Part shown: positions 47,616 through 57,711 of the stretch, piece by piece | Numbering within the stretch: position 1 is the stretch's first letter | Layout: each line of letters begins with the position of its first letter | Notes under the pieces: model-generated | The model's input: the letters and a program-made list of their open reading frames with translations, nothing else | What the model was told of the DNA's origin: nothing | Database searches by the model: none | Position numbers and translations under genes: made by a program | DNA from: Citrobacter sp. FP75 | GTDB taxonomy: Bacteria; Pseudomonadota; Gammaproteobacteria; Enterobacterales; Enterobacteriaceae | Direction: 5' to 3' | Assembly (NCBI RefSeq): GCF_018342065.1 | Contig: NZ_JAFDOE010000001.1 | Coordinates: forward strand, 1,426,001 to 1,490,000 | DNA length: 64,000 bases

Positions 47616-48233
47616 ATGACCACTCAATACGGATTTTTTATCGATTCCGCCCGTTGTACCGGTTGCAAAACCTGCGAACTGGCCTGTAAAGACTATAAAG
47701 ATTTAACCCCGGACGTAAGCTTTCGTCGCATTTATGAATACGCTGGTGGCGACTGGCAGGAAGAGAACGGCGTCTGGCAGCAAAATGTCTTCGCTTATTA
47801 TCTCTCTATCTCTTGCAACCACTGCGAAGATCCGGCGTGCACCAAGGTGTGCCCAAGCGGTGCCATGCATAAACGTGAAGATGGTTTTGTCGTCGTTGAT
47901 GAAGATGTGTGCATCGGCTGTCGCTATTGCCATATGGCCTGCCCGTACGGTGCCCCTCAGTACAATGCCGCTAAAGGACATATGACCAAATGCGATGGCT
48001 GCCACGACCGCGTCGCCGACGGTAAAAAGCCCATCTGCGTTGAGTCCTGCCCGTTACGCGCACTGGATTTTGGCCCGATTGATGAGCTGCGCAAAAAACA
48101 CGGTACGTTGGCGGCGGTGGCCCCACTACCGGGCGCGCACTTCACCAAACCGAATATTGTGATTAAACCTAACGCCAATAGCCGTCCAACCGGAGATACC
48201 ACCGGTTATCTGGCAAACCCAAGGGAGGTGTAA
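47616..48233 (+). CDS. ynfG: Iron-sulfur subunit YnfG
   Basis: 205 residues, the E. coli length. Electron-transfer subunit of the DMSO-reductase family, with four 4Fe-4S cysteine groups: CTGCKTCELACKDYKDL, CNHCEDPACTKVCPSG, CIGCRYCHMACPYGAPQYN and CDGCHDRVADGK...CVESCPL. Membrane-facing, moving electrons from YnfH to YnfF. It starts 10 nt after ynfF. All cysteine groups intact, so the electron chain genes are not decayed. Confidence 0.95.
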   Translation: MTTQYGFFIDSARCTGCKTCELACKDYKDLTPDVSFRRIYEYAGGDWQEENGVWQQNVFAYYLSISCNHCEDPACTKVCPSGAMHKREDGFVVVDEDVCIGCRYCHMACPYGAPQYNAAKGHMTKCDGCHDRVADGKKPICVESCPLRALDFGPIDELRKKHGTLAAVAPLPGAHFTKPNIVIKPNANSRPTGDTTGYLANPREV

Positions 48234-48234
48234 A

Positions 48235-49089
48235 ATGGGCAATGGATGGCATGAATGGCCGCTGGTGCTGTTTACGGTACTGGGGCAATGCGTCGTCGGC
48301 GCGCTGATCGTAAGTGGTTATTGCTGGCTGACCGCTAAAGACGGTGTGGCAAAACAACGTATCGTGCGCAGCATGTTTTTTCTGTGGCTGGTGATGGGTA
48401 TCGCCTTTCTCGCCTCGGTAATGCATTTGGGTTCGCCGCTGCGCGCCTTTAACTCGCTGAACAGAGTCGGCGCATCGGCACTGAGTAATGAAATTGCCAG
48501 TGGGTCGCTGTTTTTCGCCGTCGGTGGCATCTGGTGGCTGGTCGCTTTTCTCGGTAAAATGCCCGCAGCCCTGGGTAAAATCTGGCTGCTGGTGAGCATG
48601 ATCCTCGGGGTCGTATTTATCTGGGCAATGACCCAGGTTTACCAGATAGATACCGTACCAACCTGGTACAATGGTTACACCACCGTGGCCTTTTTCATGA
48701 CGGTGTTGCTGAGTGGCCCACTGTTCGCCGCCCTGCTGCTGCGTGCTGCGGGTGTTTCCTGTAGCACCGCCAGATTCGCCTACGTAAGCGTTCTGGCCCT
48801 GTTGGTTTGCGTTGGGGTTATCACCCTGCAGGGGATATCGCTCGGTGAAATCCACAGCTCAGTACAACAGGCGACGACGCTGGTGCCCGATTATGGCGGT
48901 CTGCAGGTCTGGCGCATCATCCTACTGGCTGCCGGTCTGGGTTGCTGGATTTGTCCACTGATCCGACGCAAAGAACCGCATGCTACAGGCCTGGCGCTTG
49001 GTTTAATTTTCGTGCTTGCTGGTGAAATCATCGGCCGCGGAGTGTTTTACGGTCTGCATATGACAGTCGGTATGGCTGTTGCAGGTTAA
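48235..49089 (+). CDS. ynfH: Membrane anchor YnfH
   Basis: 284 residues with eight predicted helices, DmsC family. It anchors the reductase and oxidises menaquinol. Start overlaps the operon rhythm (ATG 1 nt after the ynfG stop). Typical stretches: GNGWHEWPLVLFTVLGQCVVGALI and LIFVLAGEIIGRGVFYGLHM. No defects visible. Confidence 0.94.
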   Translation: MGNGWHEWPLVLFTVLGQCVVGALIVSGYCWLTAKDGVAKQRIVRSMFFLWLVMGIAFLASVMHLGSPLRAFNSLNRVGASALSNEIASGSLFFAVGGIWWLVAFLGKMPAALGKIWLLVSMILGVVFIWAMTQVYQIDTVPTWYNGYTTVAFFMTVLLSGPLFAALLLRAAGVSCSTARFAYVSVLALLVCVGVITLQGISLGEIHSSVQQATTLVPDYGGLQVWRIILLAAGLGCWICPLIRRKEPHATGLALGLIFVLAGEIIGRGVFYGLHMTVGMAVAG

Positions 49090-49131
49090 CTCACGAGTGC
49101 GGGGAAACCCGCACTTTTCAGGATTGTTTGC

Positions 49132-49746
49132 ATGACCTCTTTTTCTCAACGTGACAACTTTTCCACCGCAGCGCGCGTGCTGGGCGCGCTGTTTTACTAT
49201 GCACCAGACAGCGCTGAAGCGGCCCCGCTTGTCGGTGCACTAACGGCCGATGGCTGGCAGGCGCAGTGGCCATTGCCTGAAGATGCCCTGTCCGGACTGG
49301 TCAGCCAGTTTCAGGCGCAAGCCGACGAATCGCTCTCAGAGGCATGGCAGCGTTTATTTATCGGCCCTTACGCACTGCCGTCTCCGCCATGGGGTTCGGT
49401 GTGGCTGGATCGTGAAAACGTCTTGTTTGGTGAGTCAACGCTGGCATTGCGTCAGTGGATGCGCGACAACGGTATCCAGTTCGACGTGCAGCAAAACGAA
49501 CCCGAAGATCACTTTGGCTCTCTGTTGTTGTTAGCCGCCTGGCTTGCCGAAAACGGGCGTCACAACGTGTGCGAGCAGCTATTGGCCTGGCATCTGTTAC
49601 CCTGGTCAGGCCGTTTCCTCGAGGTATTTATCGAGAAAGCCGATCATCCGTTTTACCAGGCCCTAGGCGAGCTGGCCCGCATGACGCTGGCGCACTGGCA
49701 GTCGCAGCTACTGATCCCTGTCGCCGTTAAGCCATTATTTCGTTAA
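49132..49746 (+). CDS. dmsD: Tat proofreading chaperone DmsD
   Basis: 204 residues, the E. coli length. TorD/DmsD-family cytosolic chaperone that binds the twin-arginine signal of DmsA and YnfE/F until the cofactor is inserted. Helical, with the conserved [24 protein letters not shown] segment near residues 75-100 and [15 protein letters not shown]. Intact even though its local client ynfF is broken; it may still serve a DmsA elsewhere. Ends overlapping the clcB start. Confidence 0.95.
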   Translation: MTSFSQRDNFSTAARVLGALFYYAPDSAEAAPLVGALTADGWQAQWPLPEDALSGLVSQFQAQADESLSEAWQRLFIGPYALPSPPWGSVWLDRENVLFGESTLALRQWMRDNGIQFDVQQNEPEDHFGSLLLLAAWLAENGRHNVCEQLLAWHLLPWSGRFLEVFIEKADHPFYQALGELARMTLAHWQSQLLIPVAVKPLFR

Positions 49747-51035
49747 TGCATCATTTGCACGCGTATCCCGACCTGCGCGCTATGCTTCGCCGCCTGCTAT
49801 TCGCCGCGTTAATCGGCATCCTGGCGGCGCTGGCGGTGGCTGGATTTCGCCACGCCATGTTGATCCTGGAATGGTTTTTCCTGAGCAACGACACCGGCAG
49901 TCTGGTCAATGCGGCTTCCAGCCTGTCTCCGCTACGACGCATGCTAACCCCTGCTCTCGGCGGGCTTGCGGCAGGATTACTACTGTGGGGCTGGCAGAAG
50001 TTTAACCGGCAACGTCCGCAGGCACCCACGGATTATATGGAAGCGCTGCAAACTGACGGGCAGTTTGATGTTAGCGCCAGTCTGGTAAAGTCGCTGGCGT
50101 CATTGCTGGTGGTCGCCAGCGGGAGCGCTATCGGACGTGAAGGCGCCATGATCTTACTGGCGGCGCTGGCTGCTTCCTGTTTTGCACAGCGCTTTACCCC
50201 ACGCACGGAATGGAAGTTATGGATTGCCTGCGGTGCCGCCGCAGGCATGGCCGGCGCGTACCATGCGCCACTGGCGGGCAGCCTGTTTATTGCCGAAGTG
50301 CTGTTTGGCACGTTAATTCTGGCTTCGCTGGGACCAGTTGTCGTGTCCGCTGTTGTCGCCTTGCTCACTACCCATTTACTCAGTGACAGCAACGCGCTGC
50401 TCTATACCGTGCATCTGTCGCGAGACCTGCACGCGCTGGAATATTTAATGATCATCAGTACGGGCGTGGCGGCTGGCGTCTGTGGCCCCCTCTTTATGTG
50501 GTTGATGACCACCAGCCACAACGGTTTTTTACGTCTGAAACTCTCGCCCCCCTGGCAACTGGCGCTGGGAGGACTGATCGTCGGCACGCTGTCATTACTC
50601 ACGCCAACCGTCTGGGGAAATGGTTACAGCGTGGTGCAGTCGTTTTTACTCTCTCCGCCGCTGCTGACGGTTATTAGTGGGATTTTTATCTGCAAATTAC
50701 TGGCGGTTCTTGCCAGCAGCGGCTCCGGCGCGCCGGGCGGCGTATTCACGCCGACCCTGTTTGTCGGCCTGTCGATAGGTATGCTGTTTGGTCGCGTATG
50801 GGGGTTATGGCTTCCCGGTACGGATGAGATTGCGATTCTGCTGGGATTAACCGGGATGGCGACGCTGCTGGCGGCGACAACGCATGCGCCAATTATGTCG
50901 ACGCTGATGGTTTGTGAAATGACCGGGGAGTATCGCCTGCTCCCCGGGCTGCTGATCGCCTGCGTAGTGGCTTCCGTACTGTCGCGGACGTTACGCCGTG
51001 ACTCTATCTACCGACAGCACGCTGCCGAGCATTGA
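49746..51035 (+). CDS. clcB: Voltage-gated chloride channel/H+ antiporter ClcB
   Basis: 429 residues from ATG 49746, which overlaps the dmsD stop; an ATG at 49782 would give 417 residues, nearer to E. coli ClcB. CLC family, roughly 10-12 membrane helices; contributes with ClcA to extreme-acid survival. Selectivity-filter/gating motif [13 protein letters not shown] contains the gating Glu, and [16 protein letters not shown] is the second signature. The 3' 45 nt overlap the convergent bioD2 gene. Confidence 0.92.
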   Translation: MHHLHAYPDLRAMLRRLLFAALIGILAALAVAGFRHAMLILEWFFLSNDTGSLVNAASSLSPLRRMLTPALGGLAAGLLLWGWQKFNRQRPQAPTDYMEALQTDGQFDVSASLVKSLASLLVVASGSAIGREGAMILLAALAASCFAQRFTPRTEWKLWIACGAAAGMAGAYHAPLAGSLFIAEVLFGTLILASLGPVVVSAVVALLTTHLLSDSNALLYTVHLSRDLHALEYLMIISTGVAAGVCGPLFMWLMTTSHNGFLRLKLSPPWQLALGGLIVGTLSLLTPTVWGNGYSVVQSFLLSPPLLTVISGIFICKLLAVLASSGSGAPGGVFTPTLFVGLSIGMLFGRVWGLWLPGTDEIAILLGLTGMATLLAATTHAPIMSTLMVCEMTGEYRLLPGLLIACVVASVLSRTLRRDSIYRQHAAEH

Positions 51036-51686
51036 CAGGCGAATATACTGAGACAACTCACGCTGCTCTGCGCGCGGCAGATAAGGTAGTTCACCGATCA
51101 GCGGTGCCGGTAATTTTTTGCCGAGCACATCGATGATTTCAGCATAATGCGCCAGACCTGGGTTAATGCGGTTAGCCACCCAACCAATCAGCGGCAGTCC
51201 GTCGCTGGCAATCGCCTGCGCAGTGAGGATTGCATGATTAATACAACCTTCCTGAATACCCACCACCATCAGCACGGGTAGCTGTTCCTGAACCACCCAC
51301 TCCGACAACGGACGCAGATCGTTCATCAGGCTGCGCCAGCCGCCAGTACCTTCTACCACCACGTGATCGACTTTTTCGCTCAGGCTGGCGAGTCCGTTGG
51401 ACAACAGGGTGTAGTTGATCGGGCCACTGTGCGCAACGCTGCTTTCGTCTTCGCTCAGTGCGATAGGATTGACTGCCTCATAAGGCAGTTCCAGGGAAGA
51501 AACGCTTTGCAGCACCAACGCATCTTTGTTACGCAAGCCTTCCGGCGTCTCTTTGCTGCCTTTGGCCACGGGTTTGTAACCCGCAACGCGTTTACCCCCT
51601 GACGCTAACGCTTGTAGTAATGCGCGGGAAACCACTGTCTTCCCAACAGAAGTGTCTGTACCTGTAATAAAGAAACGCTTCAGCAT
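50991..51686 (-). CDS. bioD2: Dethiobiotin synthetase paralogue BioD2 (YnfK)
   Basis: 231 residues from ATG 51686, E. coli length; P-loop [15 protein letters not shown] near residue 8, the second motif [13 protein letters not shown] and [15 protein letters not shown]. Dethiobiotin synthetases close the ureido ring of biotin; this second copy is less studied and is reported to depend on Mlc-linked control. It is next to mlc on the same strand (126 nt apart). Its last 45 nt overlap the end of clcB in the opposite strand. Confidence 0.94.
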   Translation of the reverse strand: MLKRFFITGTDTSVGKTVVSRALLQALASGGKRVAGYKPVAKGSKETPEGLRNKDALVLQSVSSLELPYEAVNPIALSEDESSVAHSGPINYTLLSNGLASLSEKVDHVVVEGTGGWRSLMNDLRPLSEWVVQEQLPVLMVVGIQEGCINHAILTAQAIASDGLPLIGWVANRINPGLAHYAEIIDVLGKKLPAPLIGELPYLPRAEQRELSQYIRLSMLGSVLSVDRVTA

Positions 51687-51811
51687 CACTAACTCCACCG
51701 TTATGCTTTGAAAATATAAGTCAGGAAAATAATACAGTGGAGAAAGTCTAAGGTAAGAGAACCTGAATCAGCTTGAGATAGCGCAATTTTTTGTACAACA
51801 GTTAAAAAATG

Positions 51812-53032
51812 TTAACCCTGTAATAGACGAATCAACAAAGAACCGTTATACATCGCGTCCTTCACGAGTGCGGCCCCCGCCATCGTTCCCTGGTTGGTAA
51901 ACTGCGTGCTCTCAACAACAATGTGTCGACTGTAGGCAGGTAGCGCTTGTTGACGAATGCTGTCAGCAATGGTTGGAAACAGAATATCTGCGGCCTTGCT
52001 GAGTGGAGAGCCTATCAAAATCTTTTGCGGGTTGAACAAATTCACCATGATGGCCAGGATGCGCCCCACATGCATGCCAACGCCGTTGATGATATCTTTC
52101 GCCAGTAAGTCACCCTGCATGGCGGCCAGACATATCGAGTCCACCGTCAACGGTTGCCCATGCAACGAGGAGCTCATCGACTGCTTCAGGCGCACCTGCG
52201 CGAGTTCGAGAACGCTGTCCACGCTGGCGATCGTTTCCAGACATCCATGATTACCGCAGTAGCAACGCTTACCATATGGGTCTACCTGCGTATGGCCAAT
52301 CTCGACCAGACTGCTGCTACCCGCATGCAGCAAATGGCCGTCGGTGATCACGCCTGCGCCCACGTTGTGGTCAATCACCACCTGAATCACATCGCGAGCA
52401 CCGCGCGAAGCACCAAAAAGCGCCTCAGCCATGGTCCAGGCGCTAATATCATGCTGAATGTACACCGGCACACCGGTATGTTTCTCCAGCGCGTCACCCA
52501 GCGGCATCTCCTTCACGTCATCGTAAAATGGCATGCGATGGACAATACCATTCTCGGTATCGATAATTCCGGGTAAGGTGATGGCGATGGAGGTTAAGCG
52601 CTCAAGCTTTTGCTGATGACGGATGAAAAACTGATCGACCAGCGCGATAACGCGATCGAGCAGCGGAATCTCGGAGACCAGCGGCATTTCGAGGCAATCT
52701 TCAACCACCAGTTTACTGCTGAGATCGCGTAGCGCGAGAAATATCTCACCGCGGCTGATACGAATAGATAAATAGTGCCAGGCTTCCGTTTCGACAACCA
52801 GGCCAACGGCCGGACGACCACGGCTCCCGGCTTCTTTTATTTCCAGCTCTTGCACCAGATGCGCTTCGAGCATTTCGCGCACAATTTTGGTAATACTGGC
52901 AGGCGCCAGTTGCGCCAGGCGAGAGAGATCAATACGCGATACCGGTCCGAGCTGATCAATCAGGCGATAAACTGCGCCCGCGTTGGTCTGCTTAATTTGA
53001 TCGATATGCCCAGGCTGACTATCAGCAACCAC
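51812..53032 (-). CDS. mlc: Glucose-responsive repressor Mlc
   Basis: 406 residues from the second GTG (53032), with GGGAG before; GTG 53035 is an alternative. ROK-family repressor of ptsG, manXYZ, malT and ptsHI; sequestered by EIICB-Glc when glucose is taken up. N-terminal helix-turn-helix (SRIDLSRLAQLAPASITKIV) and zinc site YGKRCYCGNHGCLE. Ends with an amphipathic helix (DAMYNGSLLIRLLQG) needed for membrane docking in E. coli. Intact. Confidence 0.95.
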   Translation of the reverse strand: MVADSQPGHIDQIKQTNAGAVYRLIDQLGPVSRIDLSRLAQLAPASITKIVREMLEAHLVQELEIKEAGSRGRPAVGLVVETEAWHYLSIRISRGEIFLALRDLSSKLVVEDCLEMPLVSEIPLLDRVIALVDQFFIRHQQKLERLTSIAITLPGIIDTENGIVHRMPFYDDVKEMPLGDALEKHTGVPVYIQHDISAWTMAEALFGASRGARDVIQVVIDHNVGAGVITDGHLLHAGSSSLVEIGHTQVDPYGKRCYCGNHGCLETIASVDSVLELAQVRLKQSMSSSLHGQPLTVDSICLAAMQGDLLAKDIINGVGMHVGRILAIMVNLFNPQKILIGSPLSKAADILFPTIADSIRQQALPAYSRHIVVESTQFTNQGTMAGAALVKDAMYNGSLLIRLLQG

Positions 53033-53160
53033 CACTTACTCCCTTTATTTTCGCGCTCCGAAATAATCTGTAGGTTATGGTGAAGCACTTCAATGGTTTC
53101 CGTCAACTTTTTACTTAGCCGTGTGATTTACTGCACATTTTCGCCCGTTTTTAAACTAAT

Positions 53161-54060
53161 TTAAGCACGCTGTACCACCGCTAACAGCTGCTGGCGAAAG
53201 CGTTGCGCAGCATGGCTTTGCTCGCGATGTTTAGGCCAAACCAGCCACATTTCAGAAACGGCATCTTCTTCTGCTATAGGTACCCAGCACATTTCATACA
53301 ACTGCACCCGTTTAAAGGAGGCGGGCAGAATTGACACCCCCAGCCCCGCCGCCACCAGGCCAATAATGGTCATCGCCTCCCCGACCTCCTGCGTGATAGT
53401 CGGCTTCAGGTCGTAGCGACGCATCAAACCGAGAATATCGTCATACAATCCGGTCCCCACGTGTGGGTCAAAAAAAACAAACGGCTCGCGGGCAAGTTCC
53501 GCCAGCGTAACAACCGGCTTTTGCGCCAACGGATGTACACGTGGGATCATCGCCATCAGCGGTTCGTGCAGGATGACCTCCCGGTGTAGCGTATCCGGAA
53601 GTTGCGTATTGCGCATCAGCCCCAGATCCAGCGTCCCTTCGCTCAGCGGAGCAATTTGCTCACGGGTATTCATTTCACGGGTTTGCATATGTACGGCGGG
53701 GTAACACTGGCGGAAAAAGGACAACGTATCTGAAACCGCCTTGATAAACGGTGCAGAGGAGGTAAAGCCAATACGCAGCTCCCCCGCTTCCCCCAAATGC
53801 AGACGTTCGGCCCTTGCGGCGGCTTCATTCACCAGTCCGAGGATCTGCCGACTGTCGGCCAGAAACTGCCGGCCTGCAGCGGTCAGCGCCACGCTGCGAT
53901 TGGTGCGCGCCAGCAGTCGGGCACCTACCTGCTGCTCAAGAATTTGGATCTGTTGGCTCAGCGGAGGTTGGGAAATATTCAGCCGGGCTGCCGCGCGGCC
54001 AAAATGCAGTTCTTCCGCAACCGCCACAAAGTAGCGCAGGTGACGCAGTTCAATATTCAT
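53161..54060 (-). CDS. ynfL: LysR-type regulator YnfL
   Basis: 299 residues. Helix-turn-helix MNIELRHLRYFVAVAEELHFG plus the AAARLNISQPPLSQQIQILE pair, followed by a typical periplasmic-binding-like effector domain. Divergent from ynfM with a gap of about 96 bp, so ynfM is the likely target. Effector unknown. Confidence 0.93.
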   Translation of the reverse strand: MNIELRHLRYFVAVAEELHFGRAAARLNISQPPLSQQIQILEQQVGARLLARTNRSVALTAAGRQFLADSRQILGLVNEAAARAERLHLGEAGELRIGFTSSAPFIKAVSDTLSFFRQCYPAVHMQTREMNTREQIAPLSEGTLDLGLMRNTQLPDTLHREVILHEPLMAMIPRVHPLAQKPVVTLAELAREPFVFFDPHVGTGLYDDILGLMRRYDLKPTITQEVGEAMTIIGLVAAGLGVSILPASFKRVQLYEMCWVPIAEEDAVSEMWLVWPKHREQSHAAQRFRQQLLAVVQRA

Positions 54061-54156
54061 ATTTTTAAAATATTATTTGAGATTATTAATATATTAGACA
54101 GAATATTGTGATTTTCATACTCTTAAGGCTGGTTGTTTATAACAGATGGATTTCAA

Positions 54157-55410
54157 GTGAGCCGTACAACTACTGTCGATACTGCACCGACAAGCGATGT
54201 TGATGAACAGAGTATCTCCCCGCCGGATGCGTTTATAAAACGCGGCACCTCCTCTTTTATGCGCGTCACGCTGGCGCTGTTTTCCGCCGGGTTAGCGACA
54301 TTTGCCCTGCTGTATTGCGTGCAGCCAATCCTGCCGGTACTGTCACATGAGTTTGGCGTATCCCCTGCCAACAGCAGTATTTCACTGTCCATCTCCACTG
54401 CGATGCTGGCGATAGGTCTACTGTTTACCGGGCCGCTTTCCGACGCCATTGGCCGCAAGCCGGTGATGGTCACCGCACTGCTGCTGGCCTCCTGCTGCAC
54501 CCTGCTTTCGACAATGATGACCAGCTGGCACGGTATTCTCATCATGCGCGCGTTGATTGGCCTGTCATTAAGCGGGGTGGCCGCGGTGGGCATGACCTAT
54601 CTCAGCGAGGAGATCCACCCCAGCTTTGTTGCCTTTTCGATGGGCCTGTATATCAGCGGTAACTCGATTGGCGGCATGAGTGGTCGTTTAATCAGCGGCG
54701 TATTTACCGACTTTTTTAACTGGCGTATTGCGCTGGCGGCGATCGGCTGTTTTGCCCTGGCCTCCGCGCTGATGTTCTGGAAAATCTTACCGGAATCTCG
54801 CCACTTCAGGCCGACGTCATTGCGGCCTAAATCGTTATTTATCAACTTCCGTTTACACTGGCGTGACCCGGGATTGCCGCTGCTGTTCGTGGTCGGTTTC
54901 TTATTGATGGGCTCGTTTGTGACGCTGTTTAACTACATCGGCTACCGCCTGATGCTGTCGCCCTGGGAGCTTAGTCAGGCAGTGGTCGGTCTGCTGTCCG
55001 TGGCCTACCTCACCGGCACCTGGAGTTCGCCAAAAGCAGGAACGATGACCACCCGCTATGGTCGGGGCCCGGTAATGTTGTTCTCGACTGGCGTGATGTT
55101 GGCAGGCTTATTGATGACGCTGTTCACCTCGCTGTGGCTCATTTTTGCCGGGATGCTGCTCTTTTCTGCCGGTTTCTTCGCCGCGCATTCGGTAGCCAGC
55201 AGCTGGATTGGTCCACGCGCTAAACGCGCCAAAGGCCAGGCGTCATCTTTGTATCTGTTCTGTTATTACCTGGGGTCAAGCATTGCGGGTACGCTGGGCG
55301 GGGTATTCTGGCATAGCTACGGCTGGAACGGCGTCGGCGGGTTTATTGCGTTGATGTTGATCCTCGCGCTGCTGGTGGGGTCACGTTTACACCACCGTTT
55401 GCATGCCTAA
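54157..55410 (+). CDS. ynfM: MFS transporter YnfM (arabinose/polyol efflux-like)
   Basis: 417 residues from GTG 54157, the E. coli length; a longer start at 54133 is possible but has no family match. 12-helix MFS of the DHA1 group. Conserved LFTGPLSDAIGRKPVMVTALLL loop, GVAAVGMTYLSEEIHPSFVAF and WIGPRAKRAKGQASSLYLF. In E. coli overexpression changes arabinose efflux. Likely under YnfL. Confidence 0.93.
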   Translation: MSRTTTVDTAPTSDVDEQSISPPDAFIKRGTSSFMRVTLALFSAGLATFALLYCVQPILPVLSHEFGVSPANSSISLSISTAMLAIGLLFTGPLSDAIGRKPVMVTALLLASCCTLLSTMMTSWHGILIMRALIGLSLSGVAAVGMTYLSEEIHPSFVAFSMGLYISGNSIGGMSGRLISGVFTDFFNWRIALAAIGCFALASALMFWKILPESRHFRPTSLRPKSLFINFRLHWRDPGLPLLFVVGFLLMGSFVTLFNYIGYRLMLSPWELSQAVVGLLSVAYLTGTWSSPKAGTMTTRYGRGPVMLFSTGVMLAGLLMTLFTSLWLIFAGMLLFSAGFFAAHSVASSWIGPRAKRAKGQASSLYLFCYYLGSSIAGTLGGVFWHSYGWNGVGGFIALMLILALLVGSRLHHRLHA

Positions 55411-55495
55411 TCACCGATCTCCGATGATGAATGGGTAAATGCGTTAAATCACGTTAGACTCTCAAGTCTGGTCCAACAGAACGAGAATGAAAATA

Positions 55496-56983
55496 ATGAG
55501 TAACCGTACTAATTACCAACAGCTCACCCGCACCTTCCAGCGGCTCTCTCGCTTCTCCCATCTCTCGGCTATCGCCAGTTGGGACATGTTTACCATGATG
55601 CCTCCTGGCGGCAGCCAGGCCCGTGGCGAAGCGCTGGCGGAACTGAACGTCCTGGAGCATCAGCTGTTAACCGATCCTAAGGTCGCCACATGGATTGCCG
55701 GTGCGAAACAGGAACAGTTGAATGATGTTGAGCAAGCTAATCTGCGAGAAATGTCGCGCCTGCATCATCAGGCATCATTGTTGCCGGAATCCCTGGTCGA
55801 AGCCAAATCCCTGGCAGGCAGCCGCTGCGAACACGCCTGGCGCAGCCAGCGCCCGGCCAATGACTGGGAAGGTTTTGCTGAAAACCTGAAAGACGTGGTG
55901 AAGTACAGCCGTGAAGAGGCCAGACTGCGTGCCGAGGCCAAAGGGTGTTCACCGTACGATGCGCTGCTGGATGTATTTGAACCGGACATGACCAGCGCTC
56001 GCCTGGACGTGCTATTCGCCGATCTCAAAAGCTGGCTCCCGGATCTGTTAAACAAGGCCGTCGCCAGGCAATCCCAACAGTCGCTTATCGCGCCGGTCGG
56101 TCCCTTCCCGCTCCAGGTGCAGCGCGAATTAGGTCTCGAAACCATGGCGCAACTGGGATTCGATTTTGCTGGCGGACGGCTGGACATTAGCGCCCACCCG
56201 TTCTGCGGCGGCGTACCGGAAGATGTCCGCATCACCACGCGGTATGATGAAAACGAACTGCTCAGCGCACTGTTTGGTGTGATCCATGAGACCGGCCATG
56301 CGCGCTATGAGCAAAATCTGCCGCGCAACTGGTCAGGACAACCTATAGCACTGGCGCGTTCGACCGCTATCCATGAATCCCAAAGCCTGTTTTTTGAAAT
56401 GCAGCTGGGTCGCAGTGCCGCCTTCCTGACGCGGTTAATTCCGGCAGTGAAGCGGCATTTTGGCGATCAGCCTGCTTTTGAAGAACGCAACTTTATCGCG
56501 TGGAACCAGCAGGTGAAGCCGGGCTTTATCCGCGTTGACGCCGATGAGGTAAGCTACCCCGCCCACGTGATCCTGCGCTACGAAATTGAGCGTGCGCTGA
56601 TTAACGGCGACATTGAAGTCGATGATATTCCGGCGTTGTGGAATGAAAAAATGCAGGCGTGGCTGGGGCTGTCCACCATCGGCAATTATCGCAACGGTTG
56701 TATGCAGGATATCCACTGGACCGACGGCGGCTTTGGCTACTTCCCTTCTTATACCCTGGGTGCCATGTATGCAGCACAGTTGTTTAGTGCGGCGAATCGT
56801 GCGTTGCCGGAGTTAGAATCGGCTATCGCGCAGGGTGACTTCAGCCCACTGTTTGACTGGTTACGCCAGAATATCTGGCAGCACGGTAGCCGTTTCACCA
56901 CCGAACAACTGATTACTCAGGCCACCGGTGAACCGCTCAGCAGCCGCTATTTCCGCGCACATCTCGAAGCCCGCTATCTGTAA
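55496..56983 (+). CDS. Thermostable carboxypeptidase 1 (family M32)
   Basis: 495 residues. M32 zinc carboxypeptidase with the HExxH motif in VIHETGHARYEQNLP (about residue 265) and a downstream metal-ligand Glu in AIHESQSLFFEMQLGRS. The N-terminal helical region YQQLTRTFQRLSRFSHLSAI is typical. It removes C-terminal residues broadly, except after proline. ATG 55496 is preferred over 55487. The gene is absent at this place in E. coli K-12 but fits enterobacteria such as Citrobacter or Salmonella. Cytosolic. Confidence 0.9.
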   Translation: MSNRTNYQQLTRTFQRLSRFSHLSAIASWDMFTMMPPGGSQARGEALAELNVLEHQLLTDPKVATWIAGAKQEQLNDVEQANLREMSRLHHQASLLPESLVEAKSLAGSRCEHAWRSQRPANDWEGFAENLKDVVKYSREEARLRAEAKGCSPYDALLDVFEPDMTSARLDVLFADLKSWLPDLLNKAVARQSQQSLIAPVGPFPLQVQRELGLETMAQLGFDFAGGRLDISAHPFCGGVPEDVRITTRYDENELLSALFGVIHETGHARYEQNLPRNWSGQPIALARSTAIHESQSLFFEMQLGRSAAFLTRLIPAVKRHFGDQPAFEERNFIAWNQQVKPGFIRVDADEVSYPAHVILRYEIERALINGDIEVDDIPALWNEKMQAWLGLSTIGNYRNGCMQDIHWTDGGFGYFPSYTLGAMYAAQLFSAANRALPELESAIAQGDFSPLFDWLRQNIWQHGSRFTTEQLITQATGEPLSSRYFRAHLEARYL

Positions 56984-57003
56984 TCTCTCACCGTGAGTCA
57001 TTG

Positions 57004-57017
57004 TACAAACGGTTACA
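57004..57017. promoter_or_regulatory. RstA-box-like site upstream of asr
   Basis: TACAAACGGTTACA agrees with the RstA consensus TACA-N6-like TACATNTNGTTACA in the outer TACA and GTTACA halves. It is about 105 nt before the asr start. asr is an RstA target in enteric bacteria, activated under acid. Confidence 0.6.
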
Positions 57018-57120
57018 CGCCGAAACCAATGACTCACGGAAGCCCTGATATTACAGCGATATAGTTATTTCAACGGCCCCGCAATGGGGTTGAATGAAAA
57101 ACCAAATCGAGGGTATGACA

Positions 57121-57441
57121 ATGAAAAAAGTATTAGCTCTGGTTGTTGCCGCTGCTATGGGTCTGTCTTCTGCTGCTTTTGCTGCTGAAACAACGGCTAC
57201 CACTACTCCGGCCGCTGCTGCCACCACCAAAGCCGCCCCGGCAAAAACCACGCATCATAAAAAACAGCACAAAGCAGCACCGCAGAAAGCGCAATCTGCC
57301 AAAAAACACACCAAGAAAACCACCGCTAAACCTGCAGCAGAACAAAAAGCACCAGAGCAAAAAGCGCAGGCAGCTAAAAAGAGCAGCAAAAAACCTGTAA
57401 AACACGAAGCGGCCAAACCGGCAACTCAACCCGCAGCATAA
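57121..57441 (+). CDS. asr: Acid shock protein Asr
   Basis: 106 residues from ATG 57121 with GAGGG before it. Signal peptide [21 protein letters not shown], then a low-complexity, Lys/Ala/Pro/Thr-rich tail ([39 protein letters not shown]). Periplasmic, intrinsically disordered and highly basic; in E. coli it is strongly induced at pH below 5 and is cleaved in the periplasm. The longer in-frame start at 57094 is unlikely. Ends before a hairpin-rich leader to ydgU. Confidence 0.95.
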   Translation: MKKVLALVVAAAMGLSSAAFAAETTATTTPAAAATTKAAPAKTTHHKKQHKAAPQKAQSAKKHTKKTTAKPAAEQKAPEQKAQAAKKSSKKPVKHEAAKPATQPAA

Positions 57442-57456
57442 TCCATCAGTAACAAC

Positions 57457-57510
57457 GCTGGCGTCCCCCACGCCAGCATATACGGCGCTAAGTCTTCCTG
57501 GTTTAGCGCC
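57457..57510 (+). other. Two hairpins between asr and ydgU
   Basis: GCTGGCGT / ACGCCAGC (57457-57464, 57470-57477) and GGCGCTAA / TTAGCGCC (57484-57491, 57503-57510). Neither has a T-run. They could be partial terminators or processing sites that lower ydgU relative to asr. Confidence 0.5.
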
Positions 57511-57527
57511 GCGTTTCGGAGGGTAAA

Positions 57528-57611
57528 ATGGTGTCCCATTACCGCTTTGAGTTCATTCTTATCACACTGATTATTTGCGGCCTTATTGCTACGCACTTCT
57601 ATCTTTCCTGA
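57528..57611 (+). CDS. ydgU: Small membrane protein YdgU
   Basis: 27 residues, one membrane helix (FEFILITLIICGLIATHFYL). It agrees in length and pattern with E. coli YdgU. GGAGGG lies a few nt before the ATG. In E. coli ydgU is acid-inducible and co-transcribed with asr, which fits the layout here. No function known. Confidence 0.86.
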   Translation: MVSHYRFEFILITLIICGLIATHFYLS

Positions 57612-57711
57612 GTGTAGTTACCTGATTTTACTCCCACTTTCCCGCCGTCCCGTCTATAGTATTCATTGAGGGTTTGCTTTTAATAATCATAATTCCCCAC
57701 CAGAGTATGAT

